Notes: generated from the letters alone by a model not told the origin. A stretch of DNA of 64,000 nt from Psychrobacter sp. MF31 (GCF_012847335.1 NZ_JABBDX010000001.1:310001-374000), one strand, 5' to 3'; positions 18,013-27,351 are shown, counted from the stretch's first letter. Made by a program: numbers and translations.

Positions 18013-19014
18013 ATTACTCGTTCAACCTTTTTATCGCGCTTTATAATAATGGCAGTGCTTGGGATGCCTTTAATGGTGCCCCAAATCTCGCAAGCCGCCA
18101 GTTGTAAGCTTCCTAAAAGCTACTTTAAGCATGTCAGCTGTACTGCAAACGCCGGCTATTTTTTAGCCACCAAAGATTATGGCGCGCCAGTGGCGCTCAT
18201 CGACAATCGCGGCAAAATCGCGGTTGATTTAAATGGTTATCAGCGCGCGGATGGCAAGCGTCTTTCTGAAGGACTTTTGCCTATTTTGCGTGGCAATCGG
18301 GTGGGCTATGTCAATTTGCAAGGTCGCGAGGTCATCCCGCCGATGTATGATCCAATAAATGAAAGCGGCAGCTTTGCGCGAGCGGCATCGGACGGCAAGA
18401 TCGTGGTCAAAAGAGGCGGTCAATTTGGCGTCATTAATGCTAGTAATCAAACGGTTTTGCCATTTTCAGCTGCGATCAGCAACATTGATAATTTTAACAA
18501 TGGTCATGCTAGAGTTGTTAAAGGCAAATCGATCAGCTGGATCAATAGTAAAGGTAACCCAACGGCGGATCCAACCAAACCGCGCGAAACAGCATCGCAA
18601 GATGTCGCGGCAATCGCTAAGCCTGCATCAGATAAACCAGCGCTGAGTCAAAAACCTGCCGCGCCAACCAAGCCGCCATTTACCACCTTGCAAGCGCATC
18701 AGCAAGATGGTCGTTGGGGCTTTGTCGATGATGAGGGTGTGATTATGATCACTTATTCATTTGATGAGGTGCGACCCTTTTCTGAAGGTATTGCTGGGGT
18801 TCGTATTGATAACGAGTGGGGATTTTTAAACTTAGGCGGTGATTTGGTTGTGCCATTTTCGTTTAAAAATACAGAAGCCGTTGCCAATTTATCGGACAGT
18901 TATTTTGGCGCGCCCTCATTTGTTTTTAACCAAGGTAAAGCTTGGGTGGCAACGGTGAATGGTCAAAAGCAGTGCATTGATAAAAAGTTTGCCACGGTTG
19001 CTTGTGATTTTTAA
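18013..19014 (+). CDS. Exported WG-repeat protein with a possible AUU start
   Basis: This protein carries WG (KWG) repeats, short beta-rich units seen in bacterial surface and periplasmic proteins. Units include RVGYVNLQGREVIPP, GQFGVINA, RWGFVDDEGV and EWGFLNLGGDLVVPF. An Ala/Pro/Lys-rich linker (about 190-225) splits them into two groups. Starting at ATT 18013, the N-terminus is a textbook signal peptide: TRSTFLSR, a hydrophobic core, and cleavage after SQA near residue 28. The alternative TTG at 17980 adds 11 residues and has no ribosome site. A single pair of cysteines closes the C-terminus (KQCIDKKF...VACDF). Function unknown. Confidence 0.8.
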   Translation: MTRSTFLSRFIIMAVLGMPLMVPQISQAASCKLPKSYFKHVSCTANAGYFLATKDYGAPVALIDNRGKIAVDLNGYQRADGKRLSEGLLPILRGNRVGYVNLQGREVIPPMYDPINESGSFARAASDGKIVVKRGGQFGVINASNQTVLPFSAAISNIDNFNNGHARVVKGKSISWINSKGNPTADPTKPRETASQDVAAIAKPASDKPALSQKPAAPTKPPFTTLQAHQQDGRWGFVDDEGVIMITYSFDEVRPFSEGIAGVRIDNEWGFLNLGGDLVVPFSFKNTEAVANLSDSYFGAPSFVFNQGKAWVATVNGQKQCIDKKFATVACDF

Positions 19015-19036
19015 AAACTGCTAAACGTTTATCAAT

Positions 19037-19068
19037 AAAAAGCCATGATATTGAGTCATGGCTTTTTT
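19037..19068. terminator. Bidirectional rho-independent terminator
   Basis: AGCCATGA (19041-19048) pairs with TCATGGCT (19056-19063) around a 7-base loop, flanked by A and T runs. It separates the convergent WG-repeat and hydrolase genes. Confidence 0.85.
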
Positions 19069-19082
19069 ATTGATTGAATTGA

Positions 19083-20099
19083 TTAGTCCAATAAATGATG
19101 GCGAATTAAATCGGTCAAATAGGGCTGATAATACGCCGGAATGTCATGCGCCATGCCGTCAATCAGATGAAATTTGGCATTGGGAATGGTTTTGGCAACC
19201 ACGCGACCTTGCGATGCCGGAATCAAGCCATCTTTGCTACCATGGATCACAATCGTTGGCGCTTTAACTTGTTTGCTAAAGCGGCTGATTGACCCTGATG
19301 ACAAAATGGCGTTTAACTGCTGAACGGCGCCAAGCGGATGAAAGCTGCGCTGATACCGCAGTTTGGCAATCTCGCGGACGGTTCGGACGTTTACGTGACC
19401 GGGCGTTCCAACCACTTTCATAAACCAGACGCTATGGCGAATGATGTCGCGCTCTGAATGACTTTCAGGGCGGTTGATAAGCGTATAGAGCTGGCGCGCT
19501 TTGGGTGGTCTTAAAAACGCGCGGTTGGTGGTGGTAAACAGCAGCGCCATTTTATTCACCAAGCTTGGGTAACGCGCCGCGACGATCTGCGCGATCATTC
19601 CGCCCATGGACGCACCAAGCAGATGCGTTTGACCAAGATGAAGCGCTTTGATCAGCCGAACCGTATCCTCTGCCATGTCGGTCAGATTGTAAGCCACTTG
19701 CTTTGATTTGTTAGACAATCCTGTTTGAACACGAAGCATCATTTTAAATTGACTAACTTGCGGTAAGCCTTCAATTTGAACCTTTGAGGACAGCCCAACG
19801 TCGCGATTGTCAAAGCGAATCACAAAGAAGCCTGCGTCAATCAGCCGCTTGATAAAATCATCCGGCCAAAAAACCATCTGTGACCCAAGCCCCATGACAA
19901 GTAGCAGCGGCGGATGATCAGGGTTGCCGCCCGCCTCAACGCAAAGCTCAATGCCATCGCCGATATCAATCATCGTTTGAAACAGATGCTCGCTTAAATC
20001 TGAAGCGCGCCAATCATGCGCCCCAAATTTTTGCCACTCAGGCGCCGGAAAGTGATCTTCTTGCGGCAAGCTTTTGTCGTCATGGGCAATCGTGGTCAT
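19083..20099 (-). CDS. Alpha/beta hydrolase
   Basis: A 338-residue alpha/beta-fold hydrolase. The oxyanion strand (LLLVMGLGSQM), the FDNRDVG turn, the nucleophile elbow GASMGGMIAQ (Ser near 165), an acid in the HGSKDGLIP stretch and the late GMAHDIP histidine form the usual triad. Such enzymes include esterases and epoxide or enol-ester hydrolases. It lies 13 bases downstream of the rubredoxin gene, with TAGGAGA as ribosome site, so the two are probably cotranscribed. Rubredoxin next to an esterase suggests oxidation of alkanes or lipids, but no hydroxylase is in the window. Substrate unknown. Confidence 0.82.
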   Translation of the reverse strand: MTTIAHDDKSLPQEDHFPAPEWQKFGAHDWRASDLSEHLFQTMIDIGDGIELCVEAGGNPDHPPLLLVMGLGSQMVFWPDDFIKRLIDAGFFVIRFDNRDVGLSSKVQIEGLPQVSQFKMMLRVQTGLSNKSKQVAYNLTDMAEDTVRLIKALHLGQTHLLGASMGGMIAQIVAARYPSLVNKMALLFTTTNRAFLRPPKARQLYTLINRPESHSERDIIRHSVWFMKVVGTPGHVNVRTVREIAKLRYQRSFHPLGAVQQLNAILSSGSISRFSKQVKAPTIVIHGSKDGLIPASQGRVVAKTIPNAKFHLIDGMAHDIPAYYQPYLTDLIRHHLLD

Positions 20100-20112
20100 A
20101 AAGATCTCCTAA

Positions 20113-20277
20113 TCAGATCTCAACCATCTCAAAATCAAGCTTGCCAACGCCGCATTCAGGGCAGGTCCAGTCATCTGGGATATCTTCCCAGCGCGTTCCT
20201 GGCGCAATGCCTTCTTCAGGGCAACCAAGCGCCTCATCATAAATCCAGCCGCAAACAATACATTCAAATCGTTTCAT
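20113..20277 (-). CDS. rubA: Rubredoxin
   Basis: A 54-residue one-iron redox protein that hands electrons to partner oxygenases or reductases. The four iron ligands are in two C-x2-C-G knuckles: [10 protein letters not shown] near residues 6-9 and CPECGVGK near 39-42. The spacing and the conserved aromatic W and Y between them fit classical rubredoxins. AGGA eight bases before the ATG supports the start. It leads a two-gene unit with the alpha/beta hydrolase. In Acinetobacter and Pseudomonas, rubredoxin serves alkane hydroxylase; here the partner lies elsewhere. Identification is near certain. Confidence 0.95.
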   Translation of the reverse strand: MKRFECIVCGWIYDEALGCPEEGIAPGTRWEDIPDDWTCPECGVGKLDFEMVEI

Positions 20278-20633
20278 ACTTAAATCCTATTTTACACCAT
20301 CACGGATATCTAAAAGCGCTCGTAGTTTAGCATAGAACCTAGCTTTTGCGAGTTAAGTTTACACTTGTAAATTGAGATGAACCGTCATTAATCAAGATGA
20401 AAGCTTATTTTTTTATAAAAATAAGACTTTTTGTCTCAAAGTAAATAGAAAAAGGACGTACTTTTAACATACTTATTTTAAAATGACGCCTCAATTCATG
20501 GTAAGCGCCATCAATATGCTAAAATGTTAAGTGATTATTAAACTTTATCAAGCCGCTTTGATAAACGTTTTTCGCTAAATATAGGTGATGATAGTTATGA
20601 ATTATAAGTCAACACTAACAACCAAGGGCAATT
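20278..20633. other. Divergent intergenic region with an AT-rich inverted repeat
   Basis: The 356 bases between rubA and apt must contain both promoters. A perfect 9-bp inverted repeat, CTTATTTTT (20404-20412) with AAAAATAAG (20417-20425), is followed by AGAC-5-GTCT (20424-20437). No RNA gene or small protein was recognised. AGGG before the apt ATG is its ribosome site. Confidence 0.35.
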
Positions 20634-21200
20634 ATGAGCGCAACAGACGTTACTGATATTACTGACGATTTCACCGCGACCACGCGGGCAAATTCTGAGC
20701 ATCCTTTTTGGCAGGTTATCCGAACCGTTCCCAATTTTCCAAAGTCTGGGATTGATTTTTACGACATCACGCCGCTGCTTCGAAGCCATATTGAGGCGGT
20801 AATTGATGCGTTATTAGCGGCTTTGCCAAAAGGCGTAATGGATGAGGTGGATTGCTTAGGCGCCGTTGAAGCTCGCGGCTTTGTTTTTGCAAGCTTACTT
20901 GCAGGGCGGTTAGGTAAAGGCATGATTTTACTTAGAAAACCGGGAAAGCTGCCGCCGCCCGTTGCCAATAAAGCTTATGCGCTCGAGTACGGCAAAGATA
21001 CGCTTGAGATGCAAAATAATCTGCCGCCTGAGCGCGTGCTTTTGGTGGATGATATTTTGGCAACCGGTGGCACGCTAATGACCGCTTATGAGCTTTGTAA
21101 GTCGGCAGGTCACGATGTGGTCGGCGCCTTAGTACTGCTTGATTTAATTGACCTTCACGGTAAATTTCCCGTGCCAGTTTATACGGTATTACAACGATAA
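20634..21200 (+). CDS. apt: Adenine phosphoribosyltransferase
   Basis: Purine-salvage enzyme making AMP from adenine and PRPP. Its 188 residues include a 25-residue acidic extension before the conserved core VPNFPKSGIDFYDITPLL. The hood region has VEARGFVF (about 82-89) and RKPGKLP (about 103-109). The PRPP-binding loop is LLVDDILATGGT (about 140-151), and the dimer contacts are as in E. coli Apt. It is a single gene ended by a strong terminator. Confidence 0.96.
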   Translation: MSATDVTDITDDFTATTRANSEHPFWQVIRTVPNFPKSGIDFYDITPLLRSHIEAVIDALLAALPKGVMDEVDCLGAVEARGFVFASLLAGRLGKGMILLRKPGKLPPPVANKAYALEYGKDTLEMQNNLPPERVLLVDDILATGGTLMTAYELCKSAGHDVVGALVLLDLIDLHGKFPVPVYTVLQR

Positions 21201-21218
21201 GTGGTTAAAAAGTTAATC

Positions 21219-21266
21219 AAAAAAAGCGCTTTGAAACCTGTTGATAGGATTTCAAAGCGCTTTTTT
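21219..21266. terminator. Strong bidirectional terminator
   Basis: A perfect 16-bp stem, AAAAAGCGCTTTGAAA (21221-21236) with its complement at 21250-21265, encloses a 13-base loop. It ends both apt and the convergent tal. Confidence 0.9.
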
Positions 21267-21294
21267 ATGGTTATAAAAGTTGCGCTTAATAATA

Positions 21295-22236
21295 TCAATT
21301 ACGAATCGCAGCAAGCGTTTGTGCAAGTTCTTCACGAGCACTAATAAAGCCATCGATCCCTTTTGGTAATAGCGCTTGGGTGACTTTATCTTCTTGATAA
21401 GCTTGATTAAAGGCAGCTTCCGATAAGCTTAATCGCTGACCAATGGCGTTGGTGCTGACCATATCTGCTGATAATTGGCGGGTGACTTTGGTGTCAAGGC
21501 GGGCAAGCTCATCGATTAGCTCGGGAGAAATGGTTAACAAATCACAGCCGGCAAGCGCTAAAATTTGCTCAACGGAGCGAAAGCTTGCGCCCATGACCTG
21601 AGTTTTGTAGCCATGCTGCTTGTAATATTGGTAAATAAGCTTGACCGATTGCACACCCATATCATCAATGACAGGAACGTCTTGGCGGTTTTGCTCGCGC
21701 TTTTGCCAATCTAAAATCCGACCGACAAAAGGAGAAATCAGCGTGACGCCGGCATCCGCGCAAGCAATGGCTTGATGCTGACCAAAAAGCAGCGTTAAAT
21801 TGCAATGAATCCCTTGCGATTCAAGATAGCGCGCCGCCTCAATCCCTTGCCACGTTGCGGCGATTTTGATCAAAATACGCTCAGGATCGACGCCCGCACG
21901 TTGATAAGCTTCCATAAACTTAAGCGCTTTATCAATCGTTGCTTGGGTATCGTAAGACAATCTGGCATCGACTTCGGTGGACACGCGACCGTCAATCAGC
22001 GCCAAAATATCGCAGCCAATCTGAACGGTGAGCGCATCAATCACCGCATCAACATCACCTTGATGGCGATTCATGGTGTCAGCCAGCATGGCTTGATTGT
22101 CCGGATGGATCAGCGCTTTGGTGATGAGGCTTGGGTTAGTGGTCGCATCAATAGGTTTGAGACGGGCAATGGCGCTCAAATCACCGGTATCGGCGACAAT
22201 GGTGGTCATGGTACTTAGCTGCTGAAGGGCGCTCAT
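21295..22236 (-). CDS. tal: Transaldolase
   Basis: Class I transaldolase (313 residues) of the pentose-phosphate pathway, exchanging a dihydroxyacetone unit between sedoheptulose-7-P and glyceraldehyde-3-P. The N-terminal TTNPSL motif (33-38), the Schiff-base lysine in ILIKIAATW (about 129-137) and CNLTLLFG mark the TalB subfamily. The length matches E. coli TalB (317). No partner genes (tkt, zwf) are adjacent. Confidence 0.96.
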   Translation of the reverse strand: MSALQQLSTMTTIVADTGDLSAIARLKPIDATTNPSLITKALIHPDNQAMLADTMNRHQGDVDAVIDALTVQIGCDILALIDGRVSTEVDARLSYDTQATIDKALKFMEAYQRAGVDPERILIKIAATWQGIEAARYLESQGIHCNLTLLFGQHQAIACADAGVTLISPFVGRILDWQKREQNRQDVPVIDDMGVQSVKLIYQYYKQHGYKTQVMGASFRSVEQILALAGCDLLTISPELIDELARLDTKVTRQLSADMVSTNAIGQRLSLSEAAFNQAYQEDKVTQALLPKGIDGFISAREELAQTLAAIRN

Positions 22237-22430
22237 TAATATTCCTTATTGTTATTAATTGCTAAAAAATTAACTGCTAAAAATTAAGTCCAAAGCTCAT
22301 TAAAAAAGATCATTTAAACAGTGAGCTTAGTAAATATCTCATCACTGTCACTTTAGCACAGATGGTACAGCTTGGGTCAAGGGTTAGGGCTTGGTTTAAT
22401 GGCACTTTGAAATAATTGCTTGTAATGGTA

Positions 22431-22459
22431 TGGGCACAATGTTTAGATTTTGCTATAGT
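22431..22459 (+). promoter_or_regulatory. Candidate sigma70 promoter for the pheA block
   Basis: TGGGCA (22431-22436, four of six matches) and TATAGT (22454-22459, five of six) are 17 bases apart. They would start transcription about 80 bases before the pheA ATG. The leader shows no phenylalanine-rich peptide or terminator, so attenuation is not evident. The remaining part of the 309-base gap from tal holds no gene. Confidence 0.4.
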
Positions 22460-22545
22460 AGGGTGATAATCGGTTTTGAACCAAACAATAGCATTGAAAA
22501 AACCACCGAAAATAAAGTCAATAACGCCAATAAGGATCATCGGAA

Positions 22546-23739
22546 ATGAGCGAGCAGCCAGCAGCGCCACAACAAGAACCATTGCACCAAGACCAACTTG
22601 CTGCCAGCCCAACCTCAACGGATCAAGAGTTTTTAACCCGATTGCGCCAAAAAATTGATGCGGTTGATTGCGAAATTCAAGCGCTGATCAATAATCGTGC
22701 CAAATTGGCGCAGCAAGTCGCCATTGTCAAAAAAGATGACGTTGCTCGTGACCCAAAAGCTAATAAAGATAACAAAAGCAAAGACCCCATTTTTTACCGT
22801 CCTGAGCGTGAAGCGCAAGTGTTAAAAGCGGTCATGGCAAGAAATACCGGTCCCATTGCTGATGAAAAAATGGCGCGATTGTTTCGTGAAATCATGTCGG
22901 TTTGCCTTGATTTAGAAGCGCCGCAGCGCATTGCTTTTTTAGGTCCTATTGGTACATTTACCCATGCTGCCGCCTTAAAGCATTTTGGTAAAGCTGCTGA
23001 CACCATTCCTTTAACCACCATTACTGATGTTTTTCGTGAAGTGGAAGCAGGAACGGCAATGTATGGTGTTGTTCCCGTTGAAAACTCCTCTGAAGGCGTG
23101 GTCAATCATACGCTTGATGGCTTTTTATCCTCAAATCTTAAGATTATTGGTGAAGTTGAATTGCCCATTCACCAAAACTTTTTGGTCGCTGAACATACCA
23201 AAATTGATGGCTTAAGCCGGATTTATTCGCATCAGCAGTCGCTTGCTCAGTGTCGCCATTGGCTGGATGTTAATTTTCCTAATATTGAGCGTGTTGCCGT
23301 CTCTAGTAACGGTGAAGCTGCTCGCCGTCTTAAAAATGAGTGGCATTCGGCAGCGATTGCAGGCGATGTTGCAGCAGCTGAATATGGTCTTCATAAGCTT
23401 TATAGCAACATTGAGGACAACCCAAGCAACACCACGCGCTTTTTGATTGTTGGTCATGAAGCCGTTGCGCCATCAGGTCAAGATAAAACTTCGATTGTGG
23501 TTGCCGCTCATGATAAAGCCGGCGCGCTTATTGAGATTTTAAAGCCGCTATCGCATCATGGCGTGTCAATGACCAGTATTGAGACGCGCCCTGAGCGCCC
23601 AAATAAGTGGGCTTACGTGTTTTTCATCGATATGGAAGGTCATATTGATGATCCTAATGTCAGCGCCGCCATTGCAGATATTAGACCACTGGTCAAAGAA
23701 GTTCGCGTTTTAGGCTCTTACCCAAAAGCAGTGCTTTAG
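22546..23739 (+). CDS. pheA: Bifunctional chorismate mutase/prephenate dehydratase
   Basis: P-protein (397 residues) that turns chorismate into phenylpyruvate. An AroQ chorismate mutase (about 28-118) is followed by the dehydratase domain, opening FLGPIGTFTHAAA (131-143) and carrying NTTRFLIV near its end, and by a C-terminal ACT domain with GALIEILKP and IETRPE for phenylalanine feedback. The first 27 residues are a proline/glutamine-rich extension. The mutase has an odd hydrophilic insertion (ARDPKANKDNKSKDP, 67-81) where relatives have a few residues. GGA precedes the ATG. It heads pheA-hisC-tyrA/aroA, all on one strand. Confidence 0.96.
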   Translation: MSEQPAAPQQEPLHQDQLAASPTSTDQEFLTRLRQKIDAVDCEIQALINNRAKLAQQVAIVKKDDVARDPKANKDNKSKDPIFYRPEREAQVLKAVMARNTGPIADEKMARLFREIMSVCLDLEAPQRIAFLGPIGTFTHAAALKHFGKAADTIPLTTITDVFREVEAGTAMYGVVPVENSSEGVVNHTLDGFLSSNLKIIGEVELPIHQNFLVAEHTKIDGLSRIYSHQQSLAQCRHWLDVNFPNIERVAVSSNGEAARRLKNEWHSAAIAGDVAAAEYGLHKLYSNIEDNPSNTTRFLIVGHEAVAPSGQDKTSIVVAAHDKAGALIEILKPLSHHGVSMTSIETRPERPNKWAYVFFIDMEGHIDDPNVSAAIADIRPLVKEVRVLGSYPKAVL

Positions 23740-23827
23740 GTTTTATTCCTAGCTTTTGACTGACCATTAGCTTTAACCAACCGTTGCCTTTTTTTTGTCC
23801 CAATTGCCCATTTAATAAGGAGCCGTC

Positions 23828-24940
23828 ATGCCAAAAAAAGATGCCAATTTACAGGCGGCTTATCCAAGCATTGCGACGATCGCGCCTTATCAATCGGGAA
23901 AGCCGGTATTAGAGCTGACTCGTGAGTTGGGGCTTACGGACGTCATTAAGCTTGATAGCAATGAAAATCCGTACGGCAGCTCGCCTTTGGTGACCCTTGC
24001 CATCACTCAAGAGCTGGACAAGCTTTCGCGTTACCCTGATGGTAATGGCTTAACGTTAAAGCAAAAGCTGGCGGATTTTTATGAGCTAAATCCCGATCAA
24101 ATCACTTTGGGAAATGGCGCAACGGATGTGCTAGGATTGATTGCAAAAAGCTTTGTCAGTCATAATGATGCCATTGTGTTTAGCCAATTTGCCTTTTTGA
24201 TTTATCCCATGCTTGCTGATATCCAAGGCGCGCAAAAAATTGAAGTTCCGGCTCAGCATTTTGGTCATGATTTAGCGGCTATGAAGCAAGCTGTTTTAGA
24301 AAATCCAAAAACCAAAATGGTGCTTATCGCCAATCCGAATAACCCAACGGGAACGCTGTTATCAAAAGAAGCGATCCGCGATTTTGTTGCCAGTATTCCA
24401 GCTTCTGTTTTAGTGGTGATTGATGAAGCCTATTTGGAATATTGCCCCGAAAGTGACAATCAAGCGCTACTTCATGACTTTGAAAATGTGATCATCGTGC
24501 GCACTTTTTCAAAAGCTTATGGTCTTGCAGGGCTTCGAGTTGGCTTTGCGATCAGTCACTCAAAAATTGCGGCTATTTTAAACCGCGTCCGCCAACCCTT
24601 TAATGTTAGCCGAATTGGGCTTGCAGCGGCAACAGCAGCATTGAGCGATCAAGCTTTTATTAGTGAATCGCGAAAAAATAACTTAGAGCAGCAGCGCGCG
24701 CTTGAGTCGCAATTTGATGCGCTTGGGCTGGGCTTTGTTAAATCTGCCGCCAACTTTATGATGGTTGAGGTGGCTGATGGCGCTAACGTTTACCAAGCGC
24801 TGCTTGAGCAAGGCGTGATTGTTCGTCACCTTTGCCACTATGGTTTTAATAATTGGCTTCGCGTGACCATTGGCACGCCTGAGGACAATTTGCGCTTGAT
24901 TGATACGCTAAGCTCAATTTTAAATAATGATTCAGTTTAA
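23828..24940 (+). CDS. hisC: Histidinol-phosphate aminotransferase
   Basis: PLP-dependent class II aminotransferase of 370 residues for the seventh step of histidine synthesis. HisC-like enzymes can also transaminate aromatic keto acids. Marks are DSNENPYG (43-50), NPNNPTG (169-175), IDEAYLEY (198-205) and the PLP lysine in TFSKAYGLAG (Lys229). Its place between pheA and tyrA-aroA, in this order in many gamma- and beta-proteobacteria, suggests a role in phenylalanine and tyrosine formation as well. AAGGAG lies upstream of the ATG at a good distance. Confidence 0.95.
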   Translation: MPKKDANLQAAYPSIATIAPYQSGKPVLELTRELGLTDVIKLDSNENPYGSSPLVTLAITQELDKLSRYPDGNGLTLKQKLADFYELNPDQITLGNGATDVLGLIAKSFVSHNDAIVFSQFAFLIYPMLADIQGAQKIEVPAQHFGHDLAAMKQAVLENPKTKMVLIANPNNPTGTLLSKEAIRDFVASIPASVLVVIDEAYLEYCPESDNQALLHDFENVIIVRTFSKAYGLAGLRVGFAISHSKIAAILNRVRQPFNVSRIGLAAATAALSDQAFISESRKNNLEQQRALESQFDALGLGFVKSAANFMMVEVADGANVYQALLEQGVIVRHLCHYGFNNWLRVTIGTPEDNLRLIDTLSSILNNDSV

Positions 24941-25008
24941 AAAAGAATTAGTTAATCAAAGTGATTTAACCCAATTTAATAAATAAAACCAGATTACAGA
25001 TTTTACCG

Positions 25009-27351
25009 ATGATCGAAACCGCTGTTACTTCCCAAACCAAGTCACCAAAGCCTTTATTTCAAAAGGTTTGCATTATTGGACTTGGCTTAATTGGTGCAAG
25101 CCTTGCCCAAGCGATTAAAGATCGCGGTTTAAGCCAAGCAATCGTGGCGGTGGATAAGCACCAGCAAAGTCTTGATGATGCCATCGCTCATGGACTTTTA
25201 CAGGCGGGTAGTGAGGATTTAATGAGTGTCGCTGCCGATTGCGATTTAATCGTGATTGCAACGCCAGTTCAGACCGTCGGTGCCGTTTTTGCCGATATTA
25301 AACAAGCGATAGATCAAGGTGTTTTAAGCCAAAACTGTATTATCAGCGATGTTTGCAGCACCAAAGTCAATGTGGTTGAGGCAGCAAAAGCCGTATTTGG
25401 GACACTGCCATCCGGATTGGTTCCGGCGCATCCAATTGCTGGCGCGGAAAATTCAGGCTACCATGCCAGATGCGCGACATTATTTGTAAATCATAGCGTG
25501 ATAGTTTGCGATTTACCAACCTCTCGCCCAACGCTTATTCAAAAGCTTGCTGGGCTTTGGGAAGCCGTTGGGGCAACGGTAATGATGATGGATGCGTCCC
25601 ATCACGATACGATTTTGGCGCATACCAGTCACTTGCCGCACTTACTTGCGTTCAATTTGGTTGAACAATTGGCAAGCCACAACGACAACTTAGATATGTT
25701 TCGTTATGCGGCAGGCGGGTTTCGCGACTTTTCTCGAATTGCTGCCAGTGACCCTAAAATGTGGCATGATATCTTTTTTGCCAACAAACAGGCGCTGGTC
25801 AGTGCCCTTGACGAATATAGCGACTATTTAGCCACGCTGCGACAACTGATTATTAATGACGATTCAACCGCCCTAATGGGACTTTTGGGCCGCGCGCAAG
25901 CCGCTCGGAGACATTTTGGTCATATGTTGACCAGCACGCCTTATACGGATACCTCTTTCATGTCAGCATCTTATCATATCACACCCGCCAATAGCGTTTC
26001 TGGAACCATCAGTATTCCTGGGGACAAATCTATCTCACATCGCAGCATTATGCTCGGGAGCCTTGCCAATGGGACGACGCGGGTTAGCGGCTTTTTAGAA
26101 GGTGAAGATGCGCTTGCCACCTTACAAGCCTTTCGCGATATGGGTGTGAGTATTGAAGGTCCTAATGAGGGCAACGTGGTGATTCATGGTGTGGGAATGA
26201 ATGGCTTAAAGCCGAGTAAAACGCCACTTTATATGGGAAACTCTGGCACCAGTATGCGCCTGCTTTCAGGGATTTTAGCGGCGCAAGCGTTTGATAGTGT
26301 TTTAACAGGTGATGTTAGCTTAAATAAACGCCCCATGGAGCGGGTTGCCGCGCCACTTCGTGATATGGGCGCGTTAATTCAAAGCACTGGTCAAAACGGC
26401 ACTGCGCCTTTGAGCATTACGGGTCGCAAAAAAGCTGGAAAACCGCTCAATGGCATTGATTATAAATTGCCAGTAGCCTCAGCTCAGGTCAAATCAGGGC
26501 TGCTTCTTGCTGCGCTTTGGGCTGAAGGCACAACGACCATCACTGAGCCTGAAGTCAGCCGCGACCACACCGAGCGTATGCTTGCCGCGTTTGGCTACGA
26601 TGTCGCCACCAATGGCAATCAAATCAGCGTCACCGGCGGTGGTCAGCTTCAAGGCTGTGACATTGAAGTTCCGGCGGATATTTCGTCAGCGGCATTTTTT
26701 ATTGTTGCCGCTGCTATTAGCCAAAATAGCGAACTGACACTCACCCAAGTTGGCATTAACCCAACCCGAACCGGAATTATTGACATCTTAAAGCTGATGC
26801 AAGCCGATATCAAACTCAGCAATAAAACTTATGTCGGCGAAGAGCCAGTCGCGGATATTACCGTTCGCTCATCGAACTTAGTTGGTATTAAGATCCCTGA
26901 GTCACTCGTTCCGCTAGCCATTGATGAGTTCCCCATTTTGTTTATCGCCGCTGCTTGCGCGGAAGGTCAAACCATTTTGACGGGCGCCAAAGAGCTTCGC
27001 GTGAAAGAGTCTGACCGAATTGCCGTGATGGCAGATGGTCTAAAAACGCTTGGCGTTGATTGCACCGTGACCGAAGATGGCTTAATTATTGAAGGTCAAG
27101 GCAGTCACGGTCAAACCAGCAAGCTTTTAGGTGGCAGTGTGGACAATACAGCGCCCGTTTTTGGTGGTGGTCATATCAAATCGCACCATGACCACCGCAT
27201 TGCCATGAGCTTTGCGGTTGCAAGCCTTCGCGCTTCAAAGCCAATTACCATTGAAGGCGTTGAAACGGTCAATACCAGCTTCCCAGGGTTTGCTGATTTG
27301 GCAAACAAAGTGGGTATGAACATTCAAGTAGAATCAACAAGCAACGATTAA
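25009..27351 (+). CDS. tyrA-aroA: Fused prephenate dehydrogenase and EPSP synthase
   Basis: One 780-residue protein holds two shikimate-pathway enzymes. Residues 18-310 are TyrA, which oxidises prephenate or arogenate using NAD(P); the Rossmann loop is GLGLIGASLA (24-33), and HPIAGAENSG (141-150) and HTSHLPHLLA follow. Residues 318-780 are AroA, which joins shikimate-3-P and PEP, with GDKSISHRS (Lys340), GNSGTSMRLL and the C-terminal DHRIAMSFAV. The fusion is typical of Moraxellaceae and relatives. No frameshift joins the halves, so it is genuine. Having both in one chain places branch-point supply and tyrosine output under one transcript. Confidence 0.96.
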   Translation: MIETAVTSQTKSPKPLFQKVCIIGLGLIGASLAQAIKDRGLSQAIVAVDKHQQSLDDAIAHGLLQAGSEDLMSVAADCDLIVIATPVQTVGAVFADIKQAIDQGVLSQNCIISDVCSTKVNVVEAAKAVFGTLPSGLVPAHPIAGAENSGYHARCATLFVNHSVIVCDLPTSRPTLIQKLAGLWEAVGATVMMMDASHHDTILAHTSHLPHLLAFNLVEQLASHNDNLDMFRYAAGGFRDFSRIAASDPKMWHDIFFANKQALVSALDEYSDYLATLRQLIINDDSTALMGLLGRAQAARRHFGHMLTSTPYTDTSFMSASYHITPANSVSGTISIPGDKSISHRSIMLGSLANGTTRVSGFLEGEDALATLQAFRDMGVSIEGPNEGNVVIHGVGMNGLKPSKTPLYMGNSGTSMRLLSGILAAQAFDSVLTGDVSLNKRPMERVAAPLRDMGALIQSTGQNGTAPLSITGRKKAGKPLNGIDYKLPVASAQVKSGLLLAALWAEGTTTITEPEVSRDHTERMLAAFGYDVATNGNQISVTGGGQLQGCDIEVPADISSAAFFIVAAAISQNSELTLTQVGINPTRTGIIDILKLMQADIKLSNKTYVGEEPVADITVRSSNLVGIKIPESLVPLAIDEFPILFIAAACAEGQTILTGAKELRVKESDRIAVMADGLKTLGVDCTVTEDGLIIEGQGSHGQTSKLLGGSVDNTAPVFGGGHIKSHHDHRIAMSFAVASLRASKPITIEGVETVNTSFPGFADLANKVGMNIQVESTSND

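Noticed and set aside
22310-22618. Minus-strand frame of 102 codons with a hydrophobic start, between tal and pheA
   Set aside because: It overlaps the pheA start and a likely promoter, has no ribosome site, and its hydrophobic part is the complement of pheA codons.
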